35,722 nucleotides of DNA from Chloroflexi bacterium UBA6622 (GTDB lineage: Bacteria; Chloroflexota; UBA11872). Positions 1 through 7,805 of this stretch are shown one piece after another (the first letter of the stretch is position 1; the number at the start of each line of letters is the position of its first letter). The DNA is taken from NCBI GenBank assembly GCA_002433065.1, contig DJHK01000047.1:1-35722 (forward strand), read 5' to 3'. A program made the translations under genes and the position numbers. The notes under the pieces are model-generated. The model saw nothing but the letters and a program-made list of their open reading frames with translations, did no database searches and had not been told where the DNA came from.

Positions 1-1
1 T

Positions 2-97
2 TTAAGTGACGATGCTGAGTCGGAGCTCAGGGCGGCTATAGACGAATTCAAGACTAATGTTTTCGTTGGGATTACTGAAACTGATGACGCTGAATAG
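2..97 (+). CDS. atpA: ATP synthase F1 subunit alpha, C-terminal fragment
   Basis: Only the last 31 codons are in the window; the 5' part lies to the left of base 1. The open frame starting at base 2 ends with TAG at 95-97 and reads LSDDAESELRAAIDEF followed by a short acidic tail. This is the usual helical C-terminus of the alpha subunit, which forms the non-catalytic nucleotide sites of the F1 hexamer. The position directly before atpG, atpD and atpC fits the standard bacterial atp operon order (alpha, gamma, beta, epsilon). The stop is 16 nt before the atpG start. The call rests on the tail sequence plus synteny, since no nucleotide-binding motif is visible here. Confidence 0.85.
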   Translation, partial: LSDDAESELRAAIDEFKTNVFVGITETDDAE

Positions 98-113
98 TTT
101 GTGCAGGTAGGAC

Positions 114-980
114 ATGCCAAATCCTCTTGAGCTTCGAACTCGTATTAAGAGCGTGGATAATACTCGCCAGATTACGCGTGCGATGCAGCTAGTTGCGGCG
201 TCTCGGATGCGTCGAGCGCAGGAGGCTGTTGAGTCCTCTCGTCCGTACTCTCACCATATGACCGAAGTGGTTCACAGGCTTGTCCAAGCCCGTGGATCTG
301 AAAGTTTGCCTCCGTTGCTTCGACCACGGCCTATAGAACGAACGGCCATTGTTGTTATGACCACTAACCGCGGGTTGGCCGGTCCGCTGAACACAAACAT
401 TGTTAGGGCAGCGATCAGTGAGATAGATGAACTCGGTGGTGGAAACAGGATTAGCTTGATGATTGTTGGTCGCAAGGGCCAGGAAGCTTTGGCTAGTTCA
501 CATAATATTCATACGGTGTTCGACGAGATGAGTGATCAGCCGACGACTGCTGATGTTGACCCGATAGTACAGGCTGTAACTTCTGGATACCGGGAAGGTG
601 ATTTTGATGAAGTTAGGGTTGTATATCCTGAGTTTGTTAACACCTTGACCCAACGTCCATTGAGCAGCCGTGTGTTGCCGGTGTTAGCTACTGGTGAACA
701 GCAGCAGGTGCGTGAGCTGGACATGATCTTGGAACCTGATGCATCGACAGTGCTTGAGGCTATCGTTCCGAAGTACGTGGAAATGACGTTTTATCGGGCT
801 TTGTTGGAGCTAGTGGCTAGTGAGCAGAGTGCTCGTATGGTTGCTATGCGGGCAGCAACTGAGAATGCGACCGAATTGATCGAGAGTCTTCGTCGTGCTT
901 ATAACAAGCTGCGACAGGCGCGTATTACTAGCGAAATCATAGATATTGCCTCCGGCGCCAAGGCGCTGGCGGATGCTTAG
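114..980 (+). CDS. atpG: ATP synthase F1 subunit gamma
   Basis: This is the central stalk (rotor) subunit of F1, which couples proton flow through Fo to the catalytic hexamer on the cytoplasmic face of the membrane. It has 288 residues, the usual family length. The N-terminal helix reads MPNPLELRTRIKSVDNTRQI and continues with the family's ITRAMQLVAASRMRRAQ segment. The C-terminal helix carries ARMVAMRAATENATELI and ends ITSEIIDIASGAKAL, the signature region that forms the coiled-coil shaft with the N-terminal helix. The ATG at 114 follows a purine-rich AGGTAGG stretch. It lies between atpA (16 nt upstream) and atpD (19 nt downstream), so it is co-transcribed with them. Confidence 0.97.
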   Translation: MPNPLELRTRIKSVDNTRQITRAMQLVAASRMRRAQEAVESSRPYSHHMTEVVHRLVQARGSESLPPLLRPRPIERTAIVVMTTNRGLAGPLNTNIVRAAISEIDELGGGNRISLMIVGRKGQEALASSHNIHTVFDEMSDQPTTADVDPIVQAVTSGYREGDFDEVRVVYPEFVNTLTQRPLSSRVLPVLATGEQQQVRELDMILEPDASTVLEAIVPKYVEMTFYRALLELVASEQSARMVAMRAATENATELIESLRRAYNKLRQARITSEIIDIASGAKALADA

Positions 981-999
981 GGTAAAGGGAGGCTGAGGC

Positions 1000-2403
1000 A
1001 TGGCTGAAGGCCGCATTGTTCAGATAGTTGGGGCCGTAATTGACGTGGAGTTTCCGACTGGTGATCTACCAGCTCTCTACAATGCACTAGAGGTTCAGGA
1101 AACTGATCGATCCGACCGTGTTGTTATTGAGGTCGAACAGCACACGGGGGATCGAACGGTGCGCTGTGTGTCTATGCGGCCGACCGAAGGTTTAAGGCGG
1201 GGCGCGTCTGTTCGTGACACTGGCTCTCCAATTCAAGTTCCTGTGGGTGCGGAGACGCTAGGTCGTGTTTTTGATGTGGTCGGTGAGCCTGTTGATGGCA
1301 AAGGACCTGTGGAAGCAACTGCGACCTATCCTATTCATAGGGCAGCACCGGCTTTCACTGATCAAAGCACCACTGCTGAAGTGTTTGCCACTGGTGTGAA
1401 AGTTATTGATCTTATTGCTCCGTTTACCCGAGGTGGAAAGACCGGGGTGTTTGGTGGTGCCGGGGTTGGCAAGACAATCGTCATTATGGAAATGATCAAC
1501 AACATTGCTGTTCAGTACGGTGGATACTCAATTTTTTGTGGGGTCGGTGAGCGGACTCGTGAAGGCACCCAGCTTATTGGTGAGATGTCAGAAGCTGGTG
1601 TTGTTGGTAATACAACCATGGTCTTTGGACAGATGAACGAGTCTCCAGGAGCTCGTCTACGTGTGGCTCTGGCTGGACTTGCTATGGCGGAATATTTTAG
1701 GGATGAAGAGGGACGAGATCTCCTTCTCTTCATCGACAACATTTTCCGTTTTACGCAGGCTGGCTCTGAGGTTTCGGCGCTTTTGGGACGAATGCCATCC
1801 GCTGTTGGTTATCAGCCCTCTCTAGGAACTGAGATGGGCGAATTGCAGGAGCGAATTACGTCGACCACCAAGGGTTCGATTACGTCTCTTGAGGCGATTT
1901 ATGTACCAGCGGATGATTACACCGATCCGGCTCCGGTAACGACTTTTGCTCACTTGGATGCGACGCTCCGTTTGGAGCGATCGATCGTAGATCGTGGTAT
2001 TTATCCAGCGGTGGATCCGTTAACAAGCACTTCAAAGATCTTGGATCCGAGAATCGTTGGTGAGCGCCACTATACGGTTGCCCGGGGTGTTCAACAGGTG
2101 CTGCAACGTTACAAAGATCTTCAGGACATCATCGCCATTCTCGGAATCGAGGAGTTGTCTGAGGACGATCGATTAACAGTGTCTCGAGCCAGAAAGATCG
2201 AGAGGTATCTCTCACAACCGATGAATGTTGCCGAGGTGTTCACGGGGACGCCAGGAGAGATTGTTCCTTTGGAGGAAACGGTGGAAGGTTTTGAGTCGAT
2301 TCTCAACGGTGACCATGATGAGCTTCCGGAGCAAGCATTCATGATGGTTGGCAACATCAATCAGGCGGTTGCCAAGGCGGAATCACTTGATTCCGCGGCG
2401 TAG
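1000..2403 (+). CDS. atpD: ATP synthase F1 subunit beta
   Basis: This is the catalytic subunit of the F1 ATPase, making ATP from ADP and phosphate. It has 467 residues, the normal length. The Walker A P-loop GGAGVGKT lies at about residues 152-159. The catalytic-Glu region GVGERTREG follows near residue 182, and the Walker B region LLLFIDNIFRFTQAG leads into SALLGRMPSAVGYQP, the ATP synthase alpha/beta signature. The P-loop is followed by TIVIMEMINNIA, a slight variant of the more common TVLIQELINNIA. The ATG at 1000 is preceded by AAAGGGAGG (984-992), a strong ribosome binding site. It sits between gamma and epsilon in the canonical operon order. Confidence 0.98.
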   Translation: MAEGRIVQIVGAVIDVEFPTGDLPALYNALEVQETDRSDRVVIEVEQHTGDRTVRCVSMRPTEGLRRGASVRDTGSPIQVPVGAETLGRVFDVVGEPVDGKGPVEATATYPIHRAAPAFTDQSTTAEVFATGVKVIDLIAPFTRGGKTGVFGGAGVGKTIVIMEMINNIAVQYGGYSIFCGVGERTREGTQLIGEMSEAGVVGNTTMVFGQMNESPGARLRVALAGLAMAEYFRDEEGRDLLLFIDNIFRFTQAGSEVSALLGRMPSAVGYQPSLGTEMGELQERITSTTKGSITSLEAIYVPADDYTDPAPVTTFAHLDATLRLERSIVDRGIYPAVDPLTSTSKILDPRIVGERHYTVARGVQQVLQRYKDLQDIIAILGIEELSEDDRLTVSRARKIERYLSQPMNVAEVFTGTPGEIVPLEETVEGFESILNGDHDELPEQAFMMVGNINQAVAKAESLDSAA

Positions 2404-2457
2404 ATTCTTGTGATTTTTTGTAATACAGCCCTGATAGACTCGTCCAGGTAATCAACA

Positions 2458-2880
2458 ATGGCAGCTTTGACACTGACAATAGTTACGCCCGATCGCGAGG
2501 TTGTTCGTGACGAGGTGGTGTCGCTGGTTCTTGCCCCATCTATTGATGGTCAGGTAGGTATTCTTCCAGGCCATGCGCCGCTAGTGACAAGCCTTGCTGC
2601 TGGCACTCTCGAGATACGTCGTGATGGTTCTTCCGGCTATCTCTCTGTCATCGGTGGATTCATGGAAGTCATGAACAACAATGTTGTTGTGTTAGCTGAA
2701 GCATCGGAATATGCGGAGGATATTGATAACGCTCGGGCTGAGCGAGCTCGGGATAACTCCGAGCAGGACCTTTCGGTTGCTCGGCAGACAGGCGATCAGG
2801 ATTTGAGGATGCGGGCTCACCAAGCATTGTCGCGAGCTAAGGCGCGATTACAGACGACCGAACGCGCCAGAGGCGTTTGA
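2458..2880 (+). CDS. atpC: ATP synthase F1 subunit epsilon
   Basis: This is the epsilon subunit of the central stalk; in the family it can inhibit ATP hydrolysis through its C-terminal helices. It has 140 residues. The N-terminal beta-sandwich is recognisable from LTIVTPDREVVRDEV, GQVGILPGHAPLVTSL and SGYLSVIGGFMEV. The C-terminal part is the expected two-helix region rich in Ala, Arg, Asp and Glu, ending RAKARLQTTERARGV. The start at 2458 follows a 54-nt gap after atpD with a modest CAGG upstream. It closes the atp gene run, and murA begins 28 nt later on the same strand. Confidence 0.95.
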   Translation: MAALTLTIVTPDREVVRDEVVSLVLAPSIDGQVGILPGHAPLVTSLAAGTLEIRRDGSSGYLSVIGGFMEVMNNNVVVLAEASEYAEDIDNARAERARDNSEQDLSVARQTGDQDLRMRAHQALSRAKARLQTTERARGV

Positions 2881-2908
2881 GAATCTGGTCGTTAAGAGAG
2901 ACGGCCCA

Positions 2909-4222
2909 ATGAGGACAGATTTCGAGCGAGTTAGGGCCACCATTGTCGGTGGACGGTCTCTTCGAGGAACCTATGGTGCACCAGGTGCCAAAAATGCTGT
3001 GTTGCCAATGATGGCTGCATCATTACTCACAGATGAGACGTGTGTTATACAGAATGTTCCGATCATTTCTGATGTCCTCATCATGGCCGAGCTGCTACGT
3101 CGACTGGGAGCAAACGTAGAGCTTGATGAACAAGCGCATACGGTGGCTATTACTGCGGCCAACGTTGATTCCACTAATCCGGATCCGACGTTGGTTGGAC
3201 AGATGCGGGCATCTTTTCAGGTGACAGGGCCTTTACTGGCCAGGTTTGGAAGATTTGATTGTGCCTCGCCGGGAGGATGTCAGTTGGGTTCTCGGCCTGT
3301 CAGCGTAGATATTGCAGGCTTTACTCAAATGGGTGCTGTAGTTGCTTTGGCTGACGGAGTGTTTCATGCAGAAGCTGATGCGCTTTATGGGCAACGTGTG
3401 TATCTGGATTATCCAAGCCACACGGGGACGCAAAACCTTTTGATGGCCGCGACATTGTCTAATGGCTTTACCACGATTGTTCATGCATCGCGTGAACCTG
3501 AGGTTATTGCCTTGGTGCACTTTCTTCGTGGAATGGGTGCGGAGATCCACGGCGAGGGGACCAGTGTGATTGGTGTTCAGGGACGGGATCGTCTTTTTGG
3601 CTCGACAAGCAGGGCCATTCCAGATCGGATTGTGACAGGCACTATGGCGGTGGCAACGGCTCTCACGGGTGGTGATGTGGAATTGCTAAATATTAGGCCG
3701 GATCATCTAGAACCTGTCACAGCCCAGTTACGACAGATGGGGGTTTCCATAACCGAAACCAACCGCTCGGTTCGCGTTGTGGGGACCGAGCGTCCTAGTG
3801 CCACGGATGTTCAGGTAATGCCGTTTCCCGGTTTTCCTACCGACGTTCAGGCACCGATTGGCGTCTTGATGACTCAAGCACATGGTGCGAGTACGATCGT
3901 TGAGCGGGTGTATGACGGAAATATGGGTTACTTGGAACATCTTGCTGCGATGGGCGCAAATGTAAAGGTCGATGGGTCGCGGGCTGTTATTACTGGGCCG
4001 CGGTTGCTTCGAGGGCGGCATCTCGACTTGTGGGGTGATATCCGAGGTAGTGCTGCCATGGCCTTGGCGGGTTTGGTGGCGGAGGGGGAAACTGTCCTGG
4101 ATGGTTTTGAAGTTGTGCGTCGCGGATACCAAGATCTGGCCGGTGATCTGCAAGCGCTTGGGGCGTCCGTACGTACTGAGGTGCTGGCTGAGGCTGAAAT
4201 TCGCCCGGCTGCGACGGTGTAA
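2909..4222 (+). CDS. murA: UDP-N-acetylglucosamine 1-carboxyvinyltransferase
   Basis: The enzyme transfers enolpyruvate from PEP to UDP-GlcNAc, the first committed step of peptidoglycan synthesis in the cytoplasm. It has 437 residues, the family length. GAPGAKNAVLP (about 23-33) holds the conserved Lys-Asn pair. MRASFQVTGPLLARFG and SPGGCQLGSRPV follow, with the catalytic (fosfomycin-target) cysteine at residue 124, so the fosfomycin-sensitive Cys form is present. The C-terminal half contains PGFPTDVQAP, the other conserved substrate-binding element, and DIRGSAAMALAGL. A murA gene implies the organism makes, or descends from a lineage that makes, peptidoglycan. Its stop codon directly abuts the GTG start of the downstream actin-like gene. 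Confidence 0.96.
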   Translation: MRTDFERVRATIVGGRSLRGTYGAPGAKNAVLPMMAASLLTDETCVIQNVPIISDVLIMAELLRRLGANVELDEQAHTVAITAANVDSTNPDPTLVGQMRASFQVTGPLLARFGRFDCASPGGCQLGSRPVSVDIAGFTQMGAVVALADGVFHAEADALYGQRVYLDYPSHTGTQNLLMAATLSNGFTTIVHASREPEVIALVHFLRGMGAEIHGEGTSVIGVQGRDRLFGSTSRAIPDRIVTGTMAVATALTGGDVELLNIRPDHLEPVTAQLRQMGVSITETNRSVRVVGTERPSATDVQVMPFPGFPTDVQAPIGVLMTQAHGASTIVERVYDGNMGYLEHLAAMGANVKVDGSRAVITGPRLLRGRHLDLWGDIRGSAAMALAGLVAEGETVLDGFEVVRRGYQDLAGDLQALGASVRTEVLAEAEIRPAATV

Positions 4223-5248
4223 GTGCCTTTAGGATTCTCCCCGCCTTTATTGGGCATAGATCTGGGTACGGCAAACGTTGTAGTCAATCATGTAGGCAAG
4301 GGAGTTGTAATTAACGAGCCATCTGTAGTCGCAATTTCTGCAAATGATCGAAGGATTCAAGCGATAGGCCACGCGGCTCGTGACATGGTAGGTCGAACAC
4401 CAGGCAGTTTGCGGATCTTGCGACCTATGCAGGATGGTGTGATTGCTGATTATCTGGTTACCGAGGCGATGCTGCGATATTTCGTCGATCGGTCCTGTGG
4501 AAGGTTTCGGATGTTTCGTCCGGAAATAATGGTTGCAGTACCCACGGGTGTTACAACGGTCGAGCAGCGAGCGGTTCTTGATGCTGGCGTGGCAGCTGGG
4601 GCTCGACGTGTTCATCTCATCGCTGAGCCGCTTGCTGCTGCGATCGGTGCTCAAGTCCAGATTTCGGCTCCCTCGGGCAGCATGGTCGTAAATATTGGTG
4701 GGGGCACCACAGAGATCGCGGTTGTTTCACTCAACGATATCGTTGCTGATTGTTCTGCCTCTATCCGGGTTGGCGGTAATCGTATTGATGAATCGATACG
4801 AACCTATGTCAAACGTAAGTACAACTTAATGATTGGTGATAGGACAGCCGAACAGGTCAAGATGAAAATCGCGAGTGCGATTGCACTGGACCCGGCCGAA
4901 ACAATGGAAGTTCGGGGTCGTGACCAGGTTCAGGGGCTGCCACGAACAGTGACAGTCACGTCAGACGAAATAACTGAGGCTATTTATGAGCCGATTGATC
5001 AGATTGTTCGAGGGGTTCGAGTGGTTCTTGAGTCGACACCCCCGGAACTTGCCGCGGATATTATAGGGAAGGGTCTTGTAATGACGGGTGGCACTTCTCT
5101 TTTGCGAAACCTGGACCAGTTACTCGCTAAAGAGACCGGAATCGCGGTACATGTTGCTGAAACCCCATTACTGTGTGTGGCAATGGGTTGCGGTATTGGC
5201 TTGTCGCACCACGAGGTGCTCGAAAAGGTTCTTGTGTCGAGTCCATAG
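4223..5248 (+). CDS. mreB: Rod-shape determining protein, MreB/Mbl family bacterial actin
   Basis: This is an actin-fold ATPase that forms membrane-associated filaments and directs wall synthesis along the cell cylinder. It has 341 residues. The phosphate-1 motif LGIDLGTANVVV lies at about 9-20, followed by INEPSVVAI. The phosphate-2 motif is MVVNIGGGTTEIAVV, and the adenosine motif GLVMTGGTSLLRNLDQLL is near the C-terminus. RVGGNRIDESIRTYVKRKYN is typical of MreB. The GTG at 4223 follows the murA TAA with no spacer, and there is no clear ribosome binding site, which suggests translational coupling to murA. No mreC or mreD follows, so this matches the separate Mbl-like copy of Gram-positive gene orders better than an mreBCD operon. 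Assignment as MreB versus Mbl is not possible from sequence alone. Confidence 0.93.
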   Translation: MPLGFSPPLLGIDLGTANVVVNHVGKGVVINEPSVVAISANDRRIQAIGHAARDMVGRTPGSLRILRPMQDGVIADYLVTEAMLRYFVDRSCGRFRMFRPEIMVAVPTGVTTVEQRAVLDAGVAAGARRVHLIAEPLAAAIGAQVQISAPSGSMVVNIGGGTTEIAVVSLNDIVADCSASIRVGGNRIDESIRTYVKRKYNLMIGDRTAEQVKMKIASAIALDPAETMEVRGRDQVQGLPRTVTVTSDEITEAIYEPIDQIVRGVRVVLESTPPELAADIIGKGLVMTGGTSLLRNLDQLLAKETGIAVHVAETPLLCVAMGCGIGLSHHEVLEKVLVSSP

Positions 5249-5265
5249 ATATATTGAGGTTAGTT

Positions 5266-6237
5266 ATGGCAAGGGTTCTTCAGACATTTCCAATGCCTGA
5301 GCCGGTTGTTGAAAAGCTTCGGGCTGATCATGACGTTACTCAGGATTTTTTCATTGAAGGTCAGGCGCTGATTCAAGCAGCCCGCGGTTGTCGTGGTGTT
5401 ATTGCTGGTACCGAATCTTGGACGCTTGAGGTTATGGATGGTGTTGGATCTGGACTTGAGGCAATTTCCCGAGTGGGAACTGGAGTCGACAGCATCGATT
5501 TGGTGGCCGCCACCGAACGCGGGATAGCGATTCTTAATGCCCCTGGAGAAAACGCTCAGACAGTTGCCGAATACAGTGTGGGTTTGATGTGGTCACTTGC
5601 TCGAGGGATCATCGAAGCAGACAGGTCTGTTCGCACCTCGGGTTTTGCGATGCGAACTGAGTTGAGTGGAATGGAACTGGATGGAAAGACCGTGGGTGTT
5701 GTTGGGTTTGGAGAAATTGGTCGTCGGGTGGCCAGCATATGCCAGAGAGGCTTCGGGATGAAAGTCCTTGTTAATACGGCGCATCCTGATCCGGATCGGC
5801 TCAAGTCCTTGGGTATCACAGCTGACTTTGTTGAGATGGATCAACTGCTTGCGGCTTCTGACTTTGTGTCGCTGAACGCGGCGGTAAATGCTCGAACCAT
5901 GCATATGATTGGTCGGAAGGAACTGATGCTAATGAAGCCGACGGCGTATTTAATCAATCCGTCAAGAGGGCATCTTGTTGACGAAGACGCTCTAGTTGAT
6001 GGGCTTCGGCAAGGTGAGATTGCTGGCTACGGTTCGGATGTTTTTGATGTAGAGCCTCCACCTCCAGACCATCCGCTGTTTTCGTTACCCAATGTTGTGC
6101 TCAGCCCACATTTTGCAGGGGGAACCAATGAGTCAATGACTCGCATGAGCGAGAGGGCTGTAGAAAACTTGGCCGAACGGCTCGCGGGCGGGCAGCCCAA
6201 ACGGACGGTTAATCCCGAAGTTTACAACGACGACTGA
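5266..6237 (+). CDS. D-isomer specific 2-hydroxyacid dehydrogenase (phosphoglycerate dehydrogenase-like)
   Basis: This is an NAD(P)-dependent oxidoreductase of the SerA/GyaR family, interconverting a D-2-hydroxyacid and its 2-oxoacid in the cytosol. The Rossmann motif is GKTVGVVGFGEIGRRVA. NPSRGHLVDEDALVDGL carries the catalytic Arg, DVFDVEPP the Glu, and LSPHFAGGT the catalytic His. From the ATG at 5266 it has 323 residues; this start has GAGGT at 5256-5260 and follows mreB by 17 nt. The frame is open further upstream inside mreB, but that extension is out of register with the family N-terminus. There is no C-terminal ACT or ASB domain, so it could be a short SerA or a glyoxylate/hydroxypyruvate reductase. 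The substrate is not decidable here. It is the last gene of the + strand run. Confidence 0.9.
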   Translation: MARVLQTFPMPEPVVEKLRADHDVTQDFFIEGQALIQAARGCRGVIAGTESWTLEVMDGVGSGLEAISRVGTGVDSIDLVAATERGIAILNAPGENAQTVAEYSVGLMWSLARGIIEADRSVRTSGFAMRTELSGMELDGKTVGVVGFGEIGRRVASICQRGFGMKVLVNTAHPDPDRLKSLGITADFVEMDQLLAASDFVSLNAAVNARTMHMIGRKELMLMKPTAYLINPSRGHLVDEDALVDGLRQGEIAGYGSDVFDVEPPPPDHPLFSLPNVVLSPHFAGGTNESMTRMSERAVENLAERLAGGQPKRTVNPEVYNDD

Positions 6238-6267
6238 TTGATTCGACGGGCGATTGCTTGGCCCCAA

Positions 6268-6282
6268 ACCCAGCTGCTGGGT
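6268..6282. terminator. Short hairpin between convergent genes, possible bidirectional terminator
   Basis: A perfect 6-bp stem with a 3-nt loop (ACCCAG-CTG-CTGGGT) lies in the 57-bp gap between the convergent dehydrogenase (+) and folE (-). The place is where a shared terminator would be expected. There is no T-run on either side, so an intrinsic terminator is only weakly supported. Confidence 0.3.
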
Positions 6283-6294
6283 GCGTCTGAATAA

Positions 6295-6945
6295 TTAGGT
6301 ACTTCGAGCTGCGTCGAAAAACTCGGCTCGGGTAGCGGGGTTATCTCGAAACACTCCTCGAGTGACCGAGGTCACCATTTTGCTTCCTGGTTTCTTGACG
6401 CCTCGCATCGTCATACACGTATGTTCTGCCTCGAGTGTAACGGCGACACCTGTTGGGTCGAGTACTTGTTCGATCCGATCGCCGATCTGGCAGGTCAGGC
6501 GTTCTTGAACTTGCGGACGTCGGGCTAGATGTTCGACTACTCGGGCTAGTTTGCTTAAGCCGACGATTCTTTCGTTTGGGATGTATCCGACGGTAGCGCG
6601 CCCAAAGAATGGTAGTAAGTGGTGTTCACACATTGAATAGAAGGGGATGTCTCGAACCACGATCATTTCGTCGTGGGCATGATCAAACGTCGTTTCAAGA
6701 TGTAAGTCAGGTTCTCCATTAAGTCCCTGAAAAACTTCCATGTACATTCTGGCTACCCGGCTGGGAGTTTCCAACAAACCATCTCGATCCGGGTTTTCGC
6801 CAATTGCTATGAGGATTTCACGAACGGCTGACTCAATTTTTGAAATATCTGGATGCCAGCCACCGTCGGAAAATTGATCGGTTTCAGTTGTGTCGATCAT
6901 CTTCGAAATGGGAGAGCCATTTCGTTTAATGTTTTCTGCTGGCAT
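6295..6945 (-). CDS. folE: GTP cyclohydrolase I
   Basis: The enzyme converts GTP to 7,8-dihydroneopterin triphosphate, the first step of tetrahydrofolate (and some pterin/queuosine) synthesis. From the ATG at 6945 it has 216 residues, the usual length. Zinc ligands are visible as Cys106 and His109 in SMCEHHLLPFFG and Cys177 in EAEHTCMTMRGVKKPG. GLSKLARVVEHLARRPQVQE and the C-terminal TRAEFFDAAR are family hallmarks. The frame extends to a GTG at 7020, but that start has no spaced ribosome binding site and adds an unconserved segment. Another ATG at 6900 is possible. It lies downstream of folB on the same strand after a long 476-nt gap, so it probably has its own promoter. Confidence 0.95.
   Translation of the reverse strand: MPAENIKRNGSPISKMIDTTETDQFSDGGWHPDISKIESAVREILIAIGENPDRDGLLETPSRVARMYMEVFQGLNGEPDLHLETTFDHAHDEMIVVRDIPFYSMCEHHLLPFFGRATVGYIPNERIVGLSKLARVVEHLARRPQVQERLTCQIGDRIEQVLDPTGVAVTLEAEHTCMTMRGVKKPGSKMVTSVTRGVFRDNPATRAEFFDAARST
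6904..6924. repeat. 8-bp perfect inverted repeat at the 5' end of folE
   Basis: CGAAATGG and CCATTTCG flank a 5-nt spacer, a perfect 8-bp stem. It lies inside the first codons if folE starts at 6945, and just 3 nt upstream of the alternative ATG at 6900. It could fold in the folE mRNA near the translation start. No function can be shown from the sequence. Confidence 0.45.
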
Positions 6946-7421
6946 GGGCAATCTCGTCTTTCTAGCTGTGTCATGTGCTACGACGCAGTTTCTTGCGTTT
7001 TGGCAGGGACCGCTTGTCACCTTCGCAAGGCTTTATGCCGTTCGCCCGAACTAGGTCCGGTGGTTTCAAATGATCCGATGGGATCCAAGTGCTTCCCACC
7101 TGTTGATAGGGCAGGCATTTTTCCGATTACTTCTAGTGTGAGGTATCCCCGACTAGGTCTTTCGCGGGACACGTTGAGTATACGAACGATTATTAATGGG
7201 ACCGAATAAAATCTTTAGTTGCTTAAGTGTTTTCGCCTTTATTCACGCCTGTTGCCAGCGTAGTTAAAGGTGCCTCGACTAGAATTTCGTGACCTTGGCC
7301 CAATTAAGGATGCTTGCAAACAAGTACAGTGTTTCTGTGATGATTGCTTGGGGATCAATCAGGAAAACTGTTTCTGCTGTCTTGGCAAAGGTTGAAGAGG
7401 TTGTGATCGACATGCGTTCGC
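6946..7421. other. Long gap between folB and folE, probable folE leader
   Basis: These 476 bp separate two - strand genes. No open frame here looks like a protein. The + strand frame that runs antisense over the folE start to 7209 has no domain-like pattern, and a 40-codon + strand frame (7310-7432) overlaps the folB end and has no proper ribosome binding site. On the - strand a TATACT hexamer (7182-7177) is a candidate -10 box about 230 nt upstream of the folE ATG, without a good -35. If used, it would give folE an untranslated leader long enough for an RNA control element. I recognise no riboswitch class in it. Confidence 0.35.
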
Positions 7422-7805
7422 CTAACGATTAATGTCCTTTTTTGATCGGGTTACACGGACCGCTGATTCCTTGAGTATCGCTCCTGCAATTGCCACGCCA
7501 GGTTTAGCGATGCGTACGTGGGCATGCTCTATCTGTAAAAATCGAGAAAGCAGTGTGTTTGCGATGGCCCCAGCTAATGTTTCCAGCAGATTAACCGAAG
7601 GTCCGTGAAGGACGTCAGTTACCACCTGATAGACCTCGCTGTAATTCACCGTGTCGGACAGTTCATCTGAGGTGGACGGCTCTGTTAAATCGAGATCCAG
7701 ATCTATGTCGACGACAAATCGTTGCCCCAAGCTTCGTTCTTCAGGGCGTGCACCGTGATATCCGTAGACAACGATACCGATGAGACTAATAGCGTCAGTT
7801 GACAT
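7422..7805 (-). CDS. folB: Dihydroneopterin aldolase
   Basis: The enzyme cleaves 7,8-dihydroneopterin to 6-hydroxymethyl-dihydropterin and glycolaldehyde in folate synthesis. It has 127 residues, typical of the small tunnelling-fold family. The N-terminal motif GIVVYGYHGARPEERSLGQ contains the conserved Tyr-His-Gly and Glu. VNYSEVYQVV and NLLETLAGAIA follow, and RIAKPGVAI carries the catalytic lysine. Its start overlaps the rlmB stop by 11 nt, which implies translational coupling. It shares the pathway with folE, the next gene downstream on this strand. Confidence 0.93.
   Translation of the reverse strand: MSTDAISLIGIVVYGYHGARPEERSLGQRFVVDIDLDLDLTEPSTSDELSDTVNYSEVYQVVTDVLHGPSVNLLETLAGAIANTLLSRFLQIEHAHVRIAKPGVAIAGAILKESAVRVTRSKKDINR

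Noticed and set aside
6238..6260. Sequence resembling the 5' end of tmRNA (ATTCGACGGG)
   Set aside because: No tag reading frame, no matching 3' end and only 57 bp between genes, so the match is chance.
6853..7209. 118-codon + strand frame antisense to the folE start
   Set aside because: It overlaps clear folE coding sequence, has no family-like pattern, is rich in scattered Cys and Ser as expected from an antisense frame, and has no good ribosome binding site.
7310..7432. 40-codon + strand frame ending in the folB stop region
   Set aside because: AAGG directly touches the ATG with no spacer, the frame overlaps the folB end, and no homology is recognisable.
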